Numbered from the stretch's first letter, positions 1 to 8,922 are shown. The stretch is DNA of 64,000 nucleotides from Archivesica marissinica (GCA_014843695.1 CM026400.1:48901003-48965002), one strand, 5' to 3'. The notes: a model not told the origin generated them from the sequence alone. Made by a program: numbers and translations.

Positions 1-368
1 GTGTCCCTCACCAGGTAATCCAGCTCTCCCTGGTCAGTCACGAGGCGCCGCGTCAGTCGCTTGCCTTCAGCTTTGGCACCCTGGGTGAACTTACCAATAA
101 TGCTGCATCCCTGATCACGATCCTCGGGGAGCCAGACCTCCTCCTGCTTGGTATAGGAGATGATGGCCTCCCGGACATGCAGGTGAGTCAAGAGCCCAGA
201 TTCGGTGAGGTATGCGAGGAGGGGTGTGGGGGCCCACCCCCTCTCCTCAAAATGCTTCCCAAACCAGGCAGGGATTACGGGATGACTGTCTTGTTTGAAC
301 ACCCACTCTGTGACCTCAGCAAACTCAGCTGATGTCTTTGGGCAAAGGCCCATTAATAGCCACTCTCG
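1..368 (-). pseudogene. Continuation of the polymerase-like gene in a shifted frame, running off the window
   Basis: After the TGA at 325-327 the minus strand stays open in the next frame through position 1. That frame has its own upstream stop at 369-371. Any indel or frameshift joining the two therefore lies between about 325 and 371. The continuation is rich in charged and aromatic residues (for example PVIPAWFGKHFEERGW and CSIIGKFTQG) and keeps the GC-rich codon use of the upstream part, so it reads as the rest of the same palm region rather than chance. The 3' end lies outside the window. It could be a decayed gene, an assembly indel, or (less likely) a programmed frameshift; sequence alone cannot separate these. 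Confidence 0.55.
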
Positions 369-2094
369 TCATCCTGTGGGTAGGGTGGCCAAACCGCTCA
401 AAGTATGATTTCGCTTCGCCGAAGCCTTGGAAGCTGGCAGGGTAGCAGGCCTTCATGTCGATGCTGACAACGTCTCTCGTGTCATAGTCCATGGAGTTCC
501 AGAGGCCACCATGGCCGTGTTCTACACAGGCTCTTTGGATATCATCTGCGAAGAACGTCGGGGTGGGCTTCCAGCCGTTCCTTTCTTTGGCCACTATGCT
601 CGCCGCATGGTTTACCCCAAAGGCCCTGTCGGCAAGAGATTCGTCACCTAGATGGGTGCAGGCCTCCTGGAGCCTTTGGTGGTCCTCCTGAGTTCTGTAG
701 GTGCAGCCATCCTGCAGGACAAACTGGTCTACACTCAGCTGCTTGTCTTGCCTGCCACCCAAGAGCCAGACTGCGATTGGCTCATCCTGGGTTGTGTGTC
801 GGATTGCTTCCCACACATCGCCTTCATAGATGTGGACCTGCCTGGACTGTGGGAAGTGGAGGCCTTTGGGCCAGGCGTGGCCGTTGTGGCAGATGAGTTC
901 TACCCTCCCATAACTTCTGGTACCCCGTCTCTGGTACTTGCCACTGTTATATATGTCCTCGCCGGCGATGTCCTTCAAGATGATTGCACGCTGGAGAATA
1001 CTCTCCAGTCCGGCCACATCGTCGACCGTGGCACCAGACTCATGGACTTCGTCCTCCCACTCGCGGATTTTCTGGCGTCTGGTTGGGGTGAGACCCTGGC
1101 CCCTCAGGGCGCCCTCAAAATGCTCCACGACTCGCTGGGCCACACAGTTAAGATCGCCGTCTCTTAGCGGGGCAAGGTTGGCAGGATCCGGGTTTCTGAG
1201 GGGATAGACGCCGTAGACAACCGCGGTGACGGGGTATGCATTCTGAAAGTAAGGCTTGTCGATTCCCGCGAGGGCACCCGGCTTCGTGTTCCGATCGATG
1301 GTTACAACTGCCTGACCTTTCTTCATATCTGTCCTCACTGGGTCAAACTTGTCTTCAACCACCCAGTCACCTTCATCCCGCTCTCGCAGGTACTTGAGCT
1401 TGAGGATATGCTCACCCTCGGGGAGCTCTCGCAAGAGCTCTGCAGCTCTGACATCCGTCATAGTGGCATCCAGAGACATACGGCCCGCCCCGGCCTCTAC
1501 CCTCCATGTGGAGAAGACCACCGAGGCTCCATCAACTTGAAACTCGTCTTTAGCATCGTTCAAGATCCCTACCCACGGTTCATCAGCCGGGAATCTTACC
1601 GGGGAAGGGACCGGGATGTCCAGGTCGAATGTATATCCCGCGGGGGGTGGGGGCTTCGGCGCTTCCGGGATGTCGAGCCGCTCGTGAAGAATTTCGGGAC
1701 CTTCCCTCGCGATCGCGCGGGCTAGGGGTTCTTTCGAGCCCTTGGTCAGGCCGTGTAGATGCGGCCTCCTCAAGCGTTCCGTGATCTTGCGGAGATGTGG
1801 TAGGCGCTCTCGCGACCGCCTCGCGACCCGGGCGGCGTACTTCCCGGTCCGCAGCGTCGTATCGACTTCGGCCCTGAGCTGCCCCGCCTCACGGACATGT
1901 TGGGCCTTTTTAAGAGGGTTATATCTCCTGAGTGCGGGGAATCGCCCCGTCTTTACCGCCCGCCGGAGACGTCTCGTGTATTTGGCGGCGCGAACTTTCG
2001 CGATCGCCTCTAAGAGGTCTCGTTTCTTGAGCCTTGATCTTCCACGAATACCCAACTCCCGAGCTTTCAATCGCAGTTCGGTAACTGTGACCAT
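325..2094 (-). CDS. Rho_N/SAP-headed family-B DNA polymerase-like protein, N-terminal part
   Basis: A 589-codon open frame with its ATG at 2094. Seen: residues 1-35 have the hydrophobic/basic pattern of a Rho-termination-factor N-terminal or SAP helix-extension-helix (TELRLKARELGI, then SRLKKRDLLEAI), followed by a very basic stretch to about residue 120 and a proline-rich linker. Near the C-terminus (about residues 544-555) is VSIDMKACYPAS, which fits palm motif A of family-B polymerases (D-x-x-x-x-Y-P). The block before it would correspond to the exonuclease/N-terminal region, but I cannot place exonuclease motifs firmly. Base composition is far richer in GC than the AT-rich DNA after the gap. 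The frame stops at TGA 325-327, while an adjacent frame stays open to the window edge (see next entry), so the gene is broken or frameshifted. Inference: a polymerase of a virus-like, Polinton-like or linear-plasmid-like element. Family B is probable; the element type is not established. Confidence 0.6.
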   Translation of the reverse strand: MVTVTELRLKARELGIRGRSRLKKRDLLEAIAKVRAAKYTRRLRRAVKTGRFPALRRYNPLKKAQHVREAGQLRAEVDTTLRTGKYAARVARRSRERLPHLRKITERLRRPHLHGLTKGSKEPLARAIAREGPEILHERLDIPEAPKPPPPAGYTFDLDIPVPSPVRFPADEPWVGILNDAKDEFQVDGASVVFSTWRVEAGAGRMSLDATMTDVRAAELLRELPEGEHILKLKYLRERDEGDWVVEDKFDPVRTDMKKGQAVVTIDRNTKPGALAGIDKPYFQNAYPVTAVVYGVYPLRNPDPANLAPLRDGDLNCVAQRVVEHFEGALRGQGLTPTRRQKIREWEDEVHESGATVDDVAGLESILQRAIILKDIAGEDIYNSGKYQRRGTRSYGRVELICHNGHAWPKGLHFPQSRQVHIYEGDVWEAIRHTTQDEPIAVWLLGGRQDKQLSVDQFVLQDGCTYRTQEDHQRLQEACTHLGDESLADRAFGVNHAASIVAKERNGWKPTPTFFADDIQRACVEHGHGGLWNSMDYDTRDVVSIDMKACYPASFQGFGEAKSYFERFGHPTHRMTRVAINGPLPKDIS

Positions 2095-2218
2095 GATATG
2101 GGTATACCTTAATGTACACTATTCTCTAAATCTGAAGCAACTTTGTACGTGATAGTATGTTATAACGTACAACTATGAAGAGTATATTATAACGGATATT
2201 ATTTCTCTAAATCTAAAA

Positions 2219-2536
2219 TTATTTTATTCGCACTTCCAAGAGTTGGACCAAGACCTTCTCAAATTTTATCCGGGCACGACGTTCGGCGTATACCAATTTA
2301 TGCTTGATACGTTCACCTCCGCACGGTTGACATAACTTACCCTCGCTCTGGGTTCCCACCCCGCAATTCCTGCATGGCACGGGTTCGACCGGCCGCCTAC
2401 GGAGCTGGGCTCGATGCTGCTTGCAATGTTCGAAGACGCAGCTCTTTCCACAAGGAATGTGGGAACCAATCACAATCCACCGACAATTATTATGACCTTG
2501 AGGCATGATCGTTGTTGTCTTCCGATATATATCCAT
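2219..2536 (-). CDS. Small zinc-ribbon protein beside the polymerase-like gene
   Basis: A 105-residue frame on the same strand, ending 124 bp upstream of the polymerase-like ATG. A second Met (MPQGHNNC) eleven residues in is an equally good start. Seen: an N-terminal Cys/His cluster (IPCGKSC, FEHCKQH) and then a CRNC ... LCQPCG pair with C-x2-C / C-x2-C spacing typical of zinc ribbons. The C-terminus is basic and helical (YAERRARIKFEKVLVQLLE). Same-strand tight spacing suggests it belongs to the same element as the polymerase-like gene. Function unknown; a nucleic-acid-binding role is inference from the zinc cluster and basic tail. An antisense-frame overlap at 2266-2469 was ignored because it lacks the Cys pattern. 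Confidence 0.5.
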   Translation of the reverse strand: MDIYRKTTTIMPQGHNNCRWIVIGSHIPCGKSCVFEHCKQHRAQLRRRPVEPVPCRNCGVGTQSEGKLCQPCGGERIKHKLVYAERRARIKFEKVLVQLLEVRIK

Positions 2537-2700
2537 TGAGACAAACCTTTAATTGGTAGCTTACAATGGAGAATTTTGGTCTTAATATTTTAATAAAATA
2601 TTACTAAAAAATAAAATAATAACTTCCGATACTGAAAAAAGATGTTAATAAAATTTTAACTTCGAAAAAAAGTTAAAAAAAGTTCAGCTTTGCTTTGGTT
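2537..2700. other. AT-rich flank up to the gap
   Basis: Very AT-rich, with runs of A and T and no open frame of note. It may hold the promoter of the minus-strand zinc-ribbon gene, but no specific motif can be defended. Confidence 0.4.
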
Positions 2701-3700
2701 NNNNNNNNNNNNNNNNNNNNNNNNNNNNNNNNNNNNNNNNNNNNNNNNNNNNNNNNNNNNNNNNNNNNNNNNNNNNNNNNNNNNNNNNNNNNNNNNNNNN
2801 NNNNNNNNNNNNNNNNNNNNNNNNNNNNNNNNNNNNNNNNNNNNNNNNNNNNNNNNNNNNNNNNNNNNNNNNNNNNNNNNNNNNNNNNNNNNNNNNNNNN
2901 NNNNNNNNNNNNNNNNNNNNNNNNNNNNNNNNNNNNNNNNNNNNNNNNNNNNNNNNNNNNNNNNNNNNNNNNNNNNNNNNNNNNNNNNNNNNNNNNNNNN
3001 NNNNNNNNNNNNNNNNNNNNNNNNNNNNNNNNNNNNNNNNNNNNNNNNNNNNNNNNNNNNNNNNNNNNNNNNNNNNNNNNNNNNNNNNNNNNNNNNNNNN
3101 NNNNNNNNNNNNNNNNNNNNNNNNNNNNNNNNNNNNNNNNNNNNNNNNNNNNNNNNNNNNNNNNNNNNNNNNNNNNNNNNNNNNNNNNNNNNNNNNNNNN
3201 NNNNNNNNNNNNNNNNNNNNNNNNNNNNNNNNNNNNNNNNNNNNNNNNNNNNNNNNNNNNNNNNNNNNNNNNNNNNNNNNNNNNNNNNNNNNNNNNNNNN
3301 NNNNNNNNNNNNNNNNNNNNNNNNNNNNNNNNNNNNNNNNNNNNNNNNNNNNNNNNNNNNNNNNNNNNNNNNNNNNNNNNNNNNNNNNNNNNNNNNNNNN
3401 NNNNNNNNNNNNNNNNNNNNNNNNNNNNNNNNNNNNNNNNNNNNNNNNNNNNNNNNNNNNNNNNNNNNNNNNNNNNNNNNNNNNNNNNNNNNNNNNNNNN
3501 NNNNNNNNNNNNNNNNNNNNNNNNNNNNNNNNNNNNNNNNNNNNNNNNNNNNNNNNNNNNNNNNNNNNNNNNNNNNNNNNNNNNNNNNNNNNNNNNNNNN
3601 NNNNNNNNNNNNNNNNNNNNNNNNNNNNNNNNNNNNNNNNNNNNNNNNNNNNNNNNNNNNNNNNNNNNNNNNNNNNNNNNNNNNNNNNNNNNNNNNNNNN
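2701..3700. other. Assembly gap (1000 N)
   Basis: Exactly 1000 N, a fixed-size scaffold join rather than a measured length. Frames spanning it are meaningless. It separates the GC-rich element from the AT-rich host sequence, so the order and linkage of the two sides rest on scaffolding only. Confidence 0.99.
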
Positions 3701-4333
3701 CCGTTGTGCAATACATGTGTAATACGTAGTGCGCACAGGTGCGCGATTGCGCAATACATGTTTACCAATATTACGGTTGAGCTGTACTGCCATCTCGATA
3801 ACTATTTTGTTAAACGCATATGCTCTGCTGAATACGATGTAAACTGTTATTACTAGATTTATATAGGAAAGTGCACGCTTGTATATTGATTAACCCGATG
3901 CGATTACTTCCGTGTTGTGTAAGTTTAGTTTATCTGCAAGTGCGGGTATATACGGGGTCACCCCGCTGCTCGGATATGGGTGGGCCGTCCCCTGGCTCAT
4001 ATATGGGTGTTTTTTGGCCGTCTGAAATGGGGCTGGGAGCCTCCTCGGCCCAAATTAAGAGGTCTGTTCACCCGGAACATGGAGGGAGGGCTCAACGGGG
4101 GGCGCCGAGGCTCCCATTTATTTTGTTACTCACCCCCCCCTGCTGAGTAAAATGTGTCGAAGAATGTTGACATAATATTCCAATTAGTTGGGTATATTCC
4201 TCGTCGTTTTGGTTATAATATAATAGCACATTTAGGTCGATATTTTAACCCCCCAAATTCGATTATTTGGGAATTAGAACGAGTTGGAGAGCTTTATTTT
4301 AATAAAAAAGGGTCCCATTTATTTTGTTACTCT
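3701..4333. other. Non-coding stretch without recognised genes
   Basis: The first part is AT-rich. A GC-rich island at about 3940-4145 carries runs of C and G and a phrase (GGGAGCCTCCTCGG) that looks like part of a dispersed repeat. Short open frames here (for example 3871-4146) have low-complexity translations and no domain signature. I see no gene. Confidence 0.5.
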
Positions 4334-4620
4334 GCGAGACAACCGGAGAATTTGACACAACCGACTTTGACATAACGGATGTAGACTGTATAATATTAGG
4401 TTATTTGCGAGACAACCGGAGAATTCGACATAACCGATTTTGACATAACGGATGTAGACTGTATAATATTAGGTTACTTGCGAGATAACCGGAGAATTCG
4501 ACATAACCGACATTGACATAACGGATGTAGACTGTATAATAGTAGGTTACTTTCGAGATAACCGGAGAATTCGACATAACCGACTTTGACATAACGGATG
4601 TGGACTGTATAATTTTAAGT
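4334..4620. repeat. Tandem repeat, four copies of a 73-bp unit
   Basis: Copies begin at 4334, 4407, 4480 and 4553, each opening with CGAGAYAACCGGAGAATT and containing CATAACGGATGTAGACTG. The period is exactly 73 bp; copies differ at a few positions and the last is cut short at about 4620. Confidence 0.9.
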
Positions 4621-4669
4621 TACTGTGTTATAGATTTTAATTTATTAGGCTTGTCTCCGTATAATGTAG

Positions 4670-5217
4670 CTTCATATTCTACGTATAGGTTGTCATGACG
4701 AGGAAAGGGAAATAATTCTTCTGATGGAAGATGGCAATAACGGCGACTTAGATAAAATGTTGAAAGGGATAGCGAATGCTCTCTATTCTCCGAGCGGCAT
4801 GCTGAGGATACTACGATTCAAATCGAGAACCGAACCGGAAAAACTTGGTGCTGATAACCGACTACTAGATATATCTGATAGAGAGATGAATCCGTACGAC
4901 ATTCACGACAGGGAATATGTGTGCAGTTATTCCATTTTGGCCTCGAATTTAATAAACAGTATACAGTTTTCTAAGAACGGCTCGAAAGGCATTATTTTCA
5001 TTCAAATCAGTAACGAATCGAAACATGTTGCCAAGATGATGTTTCAGAAGCTGAAGTCGCGACCAGATTTTATGATGTACAGAGTTATTGAAGACCCACA
5101 TCGTCCTGGTATGGAACGTAGCCGTATCTATCCATTTGTCGATGAAGTTTCTGTAAAACGTTGGAGTATTCTGTCATCCATTGGTTCCACCTTGTTTCCA
5201 AGTCTTTGTAAACGTAG
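4670..5217 (+). CDS. Unrecognised coding exon upstream of the receptor gene
   Basis: The frame is open from just after TAG 4667-4669, with a Met at 4724. A possible acceptor (TATAG|GT) lies at 4688/4689. The translated segment is well mixed and looks coding, for example SNLINSIQFSKNGSKGIIFI and HRPGMERSRIYPFVDEVSV, but I recognise no domain; there is no signal peptide or membrane helix. Donor candidates are AG|GTATAT at 5217/5218 (phase 2) and C|GTAGGT at 5213/5214 (phase 1). Only the second matches the phase-1 acceptor at 5970, so direct splicing to the receptor is possible but unproven. The frame formally continues to a TAG at 5285-5287 that is supplied by a MITE terminus, and the DNA from about 5263 is antisense LINE sequence, so the true exon must end earlier. 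It may instead be the last part of a different gene. Confidence 0.4.
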
Positions 5218-5262
5218 GTATATTTGTGTTATCGTTCAAATTTACCTTCTGTCAACAGGGTT

Positions 5263-5706
5263 CTATCTAGAAGATGTTGTATCCTAGCCTGGGTTCTACT
5301 CTGTCGATTTTTCACTTTTTAACTTCTGGCAAAATGACATGATCATAAACTCAATACGGCCCAATTAATAGTTTCGGTGTTAAAAATATATTTATTTAAC
5401 TGACCAGGCAAAATATATCGATGCCTGTTCCCAGGCTAGTTGTATCCAAACCTTGCATTTTGTCTTGAAAATATTTAAAGACATTATTTTCAAATGGTAA
5501 ACTATTCCATATCCTTGGACCACAGTATTCTAGCGAGTTTTTCTATATTTCATTAGGTCGTGGAATATAGAGATCAATATTTGAAACATATCTCAATGTC
5601 ATATCTGACGTAACTGTATTGCGATGTCTTAATTTTAAATGTTCATTCAAATAATTCGGTTCAAGAGTGTACATAATTGTGTGCATTTTACTGCTTTTTG
5701 AAAAAT
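5263..5706 (-). pseudogene. C-terminal remnant of a LINE reverse transcriptase ORF, split by a MITE
   Basis: The minus strand reads a typical extreme C-terminus of a non-LTR retrotransposon ORF2: LKLRHRNTVTSDMTLRYVSN, then IPRPNEI, an in-frame TAG, then LEYCGPRIWNSLPFEN, then FQDKMQGLD and a terminal stop at 5263-5265. The phrase YCGPRIWNSLP matches the well-known (Y)(R/S)GPxxWNSLP C-terminal signature of CR1/Jockey/RTE-type LINE proteins. It is dead: heavily 5' truncated, carries an in-frame stop, and is interrupted by the MITE at 5285-5438, with which its last codons are contiguous once the insertion and its duplicated target are discounted. Confidence 0.7.
5285..5438. mobile_element. 154-bp MITE with 9-bp target-site duplication (copy 1)
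   Basis: It begins TAGCCTGGG and ends CCCAGGCTA (inverted termini) and is flanked by a perfect 9-bp direct repeat GTTGTATCC (5276-5284 and 5439-5447). The interior is AT-rich with no ORF. A shorter relative lies at 20279-20392. A 9-bp duplication is typical of Mutator-like elements and also seen in some Merlin elements; the superfamily is inference. Confidence 0.8.
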
Positions 5707-5718
5707 AGCTCATTAATA

Positions 5719-5936
5719 TATCATCACTGATGGTCACGGGTTCGAGCCCCACTCAGACCGTGTCTCATTTATATAAAAAAGTTGGCAGTTTCTTACGGAG
5801 GTTGGTGCACCCAAGTACTGGTTAACTGCTGGAGCCTGCCCAGAAAAGGTGTTGTTAGGTAAACTGCCCGTCGGCGATATAACCCAAAATGGTGCTGATG
5901 CAGGCGTAAAACCCGAAATATAACAAAATAAAAATA
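5719..5936 (+). mobile_element. tRNA-derived SINE, family B (5'-truncated copy)
   Basis: It starts inside the tRNA-like head, keeps the B-box-like GGGTTCGAGCCCC, then carries the family body (AGTTGGCAGTTTCTTACGG, GGTGCACCCAAGTACTGG, CCTGCCCAG) and an A-rich end. A 12-bp duplication AGCTCATTAATA flanks it (5707-5718 and 5937-5948). It sits immediately before the acceptor of the LDLa/LRR exon. Confidence 0.8.
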
Positions 5937-5969
5937 AGCTCATTAATAATGTAACTTTTCTTATTTCAG

Positions 5970-7017
5970 CGGCGTCAAGGATTTATTGCCAGGACGGATA
6001 CAAATGTTCGGCTAGTAAGACTTGTATTCCAATCTCGCAAGTCTGTGATGGCCAAGCACAATGTTTGTACGGTGACGATGAACGGCTCTGTCAGTTTAAT
6101 TGTCCTGTTAGCTGCACCTGTGTTGGCTACACCGTAGATTGTAGCGCCAGACATTTCGGCACATATTCTATGTCCACTATGCACAACAATTCACGATTAA
6201 TTGATTTAAGCGGTAACAGCGAGCTTCGAGATTTACTAGCTATGCCATTTATTAAGTTTCCGTATCTTATAACTTTGAATTTATCAAACTGTGAAATAAT
6301 GATTATTTCTCAAAACATCTTTATGAATTTGGAAAATCTAAGAATTCTTGATCTAAGTTTCAATCAGATTGCGAGGCTAGAGCAAGCGGCATTCCTCGGT
6401 CTACGCCGATTGCGGCACTTGAATTTACTCGGCAACACACACATCTCTGTGTTCGAGCCTTTCGCCTTTCGGGGATTGATAAATGTTCGAAATCTAGTAA
6501 TTTCTGGATCGACCATCAGAAAGCTGTCGTCGTACACGTTTGCCGGTCTGCAGTTGGATACACTGTCCTTCTATAATAACAGTATAGATGAAATACAAAA
6601 CAAGGTATTCGCCTATCTGAGAGTGAAACGCATAAATTTGGAATTTAACTCCATATTGAAATTTGATGAGGGATTGTTTAGTGATGTAACAGGTCTCAGT
6701 ACTTTGCGTACACCGGCTTATAAGTTTTGTTGTGTCCGGCCAAGCTACCTTCCGGAGGCCAAATGTTCACCGGAAAAAGACGAGTTTTCATCATGTGATG
6801 ATCTTATGCGTATTTCTGCTCTGCAAATTATGGTGTGGATAATGGGTTTGTGCGCTCTGTTCGGGAACATTTTAGCAATAATATACCGTCTTGTATACGA
6901 CAGGGAAAGACTAAAGCTAGGATTTGGGATATTCGTGACAAATCTAGCGGCGGCAGATTTCTTGATGGGTGTATATATGTTAATTATAGCAATTGCGGAT
7001 GCTGTGTATAGAAAAAG
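5970..7017 (+). CDS. LDLa-LRR G-protein-coupled receptor (GRL101/LGR-like), exon with LDLa, LRRs, TM1-TM2
   Basis: Acceptor TTATTTCAG at 5961-5969; donor AAAAAG|GTTTGT at 7017/7018; enters in phase 1 and leaves in phase 2. An LDL-receptor class A module comes first (Cys pattern CQDGYKC, KTCIP, QVCDG, CLYGDDERLC), then a Cys-rich LRR cap, six leucine-rich repeats (for example NLSNCEIMIISQNIF, DLSFNQIARLEQAAFLGL), and the LGR-type hinge cysteines (FCCVRP). TM1 follows with GN (FGNILAI) and TM2 with NLAAADFLMG, the hallmark of leucine-rich-repeat GPCRs. No signal peptide is seen, so at least one 5' exon is missing. By family knowledge this is a plasma-membrane rhodopsin-class receptor of the LDLa-containing relaxin-receptor-like (type C LGR) branch. 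Ligand unknown. Confidence 0.88.
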
Positions 7018-7079
7018 GTTTGTATACTTATGTACATGTATTGTGAATTTCGAAACATAGTCGCTGTTATGTTGCTATG

Positions 7080-7150
7080 CCAACGAGAGTGATTAATATA
7101 AGTTGTTAAAATTTGCTTGGCAATCGTTTATAAATATATAACGTTTAAAT
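7080..7150 (+). repeat. SINE 3'-tail fragment
   Basis: Begins CAACGAGAGTGATTAATATA and matches the 3' region of SINE family A and a second tail fragment at 10948-11018 with the same opening. The head is absent. Confidence 0.5.
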
Positions 7151-7292
7151 TCAAGCGTGAATAATGTGCGTACATCACTTTTAGCATGTTTTATTTATAT
7201 TCCTGGCATAAGAATATATATTCACACTCGCATACAGTGTAGGTTTATCAGGAATAGATCTTTAAAAGGTTTTATTTCATTTCTGACAATTA

Positions 7293-7460
7293 GTTTATAC
7301 AAATTTATTTTAGCTCGATTGCAAAACAAGTTCTTTCAACTTATATTAATCACTCTCGAGACCTCATTCCTAATGGCATCCATCGCCACGAGGGAGAGAG
7401 AAGAGGCAACGTGGAATTTAAATGTCTTGCCTAAGGGCACAATCGTAACGGCTCCAGCGG
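7293..7460 (-). mobile_element. SINE family A, minus strand, head missing
   Basis: Contains the family A body in reverse (TCTCGAGACCTCATTCC, CGCCACGAGGGAGAGAG, GGGCACAATCGTAACGG). The tRNA-like head is absent after about 7460. Confidence 0.75.
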
Positions 7461-7587
7461 TTGGGAAATATTGGGTATAAGACAAAGACAATAGACACCA
7501 CTGGAAAACCCAGTATATATAGAACGAGGAATGAAGCGTCTGTGAAGACATTTATGCATGATTTAGTTAACAGTATATGCTAACAGA

Positions 7588-7871
7588 CAGATCTGTAGTC
7601 CAGTGGTAACACGCTGGACTGGTAATCCAGGGATCGCAGGTTTGATCCCCCGTCTGACCCTAATACAATTAACAGTCTTTCAGATGGGACGTTAAGCCGA
7701 GGTCTCGTGTCGGTGATTTACACCATGCCCGTAAAAGAACCAGAGGATACTCTGGAATGGGTCGCTGTCTGTATCATGCACTATCCTCCAAAATCTAAAA
7801 TGACTAATCTCTTCAGGAGGCGTCGTTCATATGGGCAACCGGTAGCGATGATAAATAAACGTAAAAACACA
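7588..7871 (+). mobile_element. tRNA-derived SINE, family C, full length
   Basis: The tRNA-like head has an A-box-like GTAGTCCAGTGGTAA, an anticodon-stem-like CTGGA-CTGGTAA-TCCAG (loop reading GGT, suggesting threonine tRNA ancestry) and a B-box-like GGTTTGATCCCC. The body continues through TTTCAGATGGGACGTTAAG to a tail with GTAGCGATGATAAATAAACG. A second, minus-strand copy is at 20542-20831. It is not a functional tRNA gene: the acceptor stem does not pair and the body is fused on. Confidence 0.8.
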
Positions 7872-8027
7872 AATGCTACTTGAGGTCTGTATAATATATA
7901 AGTATGCCTAGCATGCTGGTCTCTTGTATATTTTTGATTTTGTGTAGAAGCGAGAAAAGTAGTCCGGCTATGTCTATCATACGTATTCTGAAAATGTCGA
8001 TGTGATACAAGATATTTGTATAAATTT

Positions 8028-8195
8028 GGAAGTCGTGATAGCACAGTGGTAGCATGTTCGCTTCAGGTGTGAAATGCCTGGAGTTCGAGCCCCGCTGGAG
8101 CTGTTACGATTGTGCCCTTAGTCAATGCATTTAAATTCCACATTGCCTCTTCTCTCTCCCTCGTGGCGAGAGTGATTAATACAAGTAGTACTAAA
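8028..8195 (+). mobile_element. tRNA-derived SINE, family A, 3'-truncated
   Basis: Head GGAAGTCGTGATAGCACAG with B-box-like GAGTTCGAGCCCC, then TTACGATTGTGCCC and CTCTCCCTCGTGGCGA, ending early near a short tail. Confidence 0.75.
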
Positions 8196-8200
8196 CTATA

Positions 8201-8339
8201 AACTTATATATGACTTGATGCATTGTTTAAGGTACATCTTCATGGACGACTATGCTAAACTATAAAGTTGTGGTGGATTTATATATAACTTATATATGAC
8301 TTGATGCATTGTTTAAGGTACATCTTCATGGACGACTAT
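8201..8339 (+). repeat. Tandem duplication of the exon 2 acceptor region
   Basis: A 53-bp block (AACTTATATATGACTTGATG through ATGGACGACTAT) occurs identically at 8201-8253 and 8287-8339, period 86 bp. It spans branch/polypyrimidine sequence, the AG and the first 22 bases of exon 2. Only the second copy leads into the long coding exon; using the first would reach TAA at 8263-8265 after eleven codons. Confidence 0.9.
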
Positions 8340-8856
8340 TGGAGAAACAGCGCATGGTGTACACTCGCGGGAGCCCTGGCAACCACGTCATCTGAAGCAA
8401 GCGTCTTCTTCCTCTGCCTCATTACCCTAGACCGACTACTCGTCATCAAGTATCCATTCAGCACACTTCGCTTTAGTCCCAAGACGGCAACGGCTTTCTC
8501 TATCGTGTCCTGGTTAATTTCTGTATCCATCGCAGTTGTACCAATACTCTACGAAGGTTACTTTCACAACCGGTTTTATTCCAAGTCTGGTGTATGTATT
8601 GCATTGCCGTTGACCAGGGACAGGCCTCCTGGTTGGCTATATTCCATTATCGTCTTCTTGGGGCTAAATTTCATTACATTCATAATGATAGCAGTTGGTC
8701 AGTTGTCGATATACAAGGAAATCATGAACGTTACTAGGGCAATACGCAACAAAAAAAGATCTGGAACGAGTCGTCGGAAGGAATTAGTTGTGGCCAGGAA
8801 CCTGTTGTTAATTGTGCTAACAGACTTTATGTGCTGGTTCCCTGTTGGATGTATGG
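8318..8856 (+). CDS. LDLa-LRR GPCR, exon with TM3-TM6
   Basis: Acceptor TTTAAG at 8312-8317, donor ATGG|GTATGT at 8856/8857; enters phase 2, leaves phase 1, joining exon 1 to read VYRKRYIFMDDYW. TM3 has the extracellular Cys (AWCTLAG) and ends LITLDRLLVIKYPF, where DR is the G-protein-coupling motif. TM4 (FSIVSWLISVSIAVVPILY), a loop Cys (SGVCIALP) able to pair with the TM3 Cys, TM5 (LYSIIVFLGLNFITFIMIAV), a basic third loop (RNKKRSGTSRRK) and TM6 with CWFP follow. All key rhodopsin-class features are present, so the receptor body looks functional. Confidence 0.9.
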
Positions 8857-8922
8857 GTATGTTCAATCACTTTATTCGCTATTCAAAAAAATATATTTAA
8901 AATTTTTAAACAGTTAAATATT

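Larger units (their letters stand above)
7018..8317 (+). other. Intron 1 of the receptor gene
   Basis: GT at 7018, AG at 8316-8317, phase 2. It holds SINE pieces at 7080-7150, 7293-7460, 7588-7871 and 8028-8195, and a 53-bp duplication of the acceptor region. No other coding sequence seen. Confidence 0.8.

Noticed and set aside
427..1725. Plus-strand frames opposite the polymerase-like gene
   Set aside because: Shadow frames of a GC-rich coding strand; the minus frame is longer and carries the motifs.
2656..3856. Long frames spanning 2701-3700
   Set aside because: Almost entirely N.
3871..4375. Two plus-strand frames of 91 and 73 codons
   Set aside because: No domain, biased composition, and the second runs into the 73-bp tandem repeat.
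7157..7480. 107-codon plus frame in intron 1
   Set aside because: Its second half is antisense SINE sequence and its first half is low-complexity AT-rich DNA.
7588..7660. Possible threonine tRNA gene
   Set aside because: The head has A- and B-box-like elements but no paired acceptor stem and is fused to a SINE body repeated at 20542-20831.
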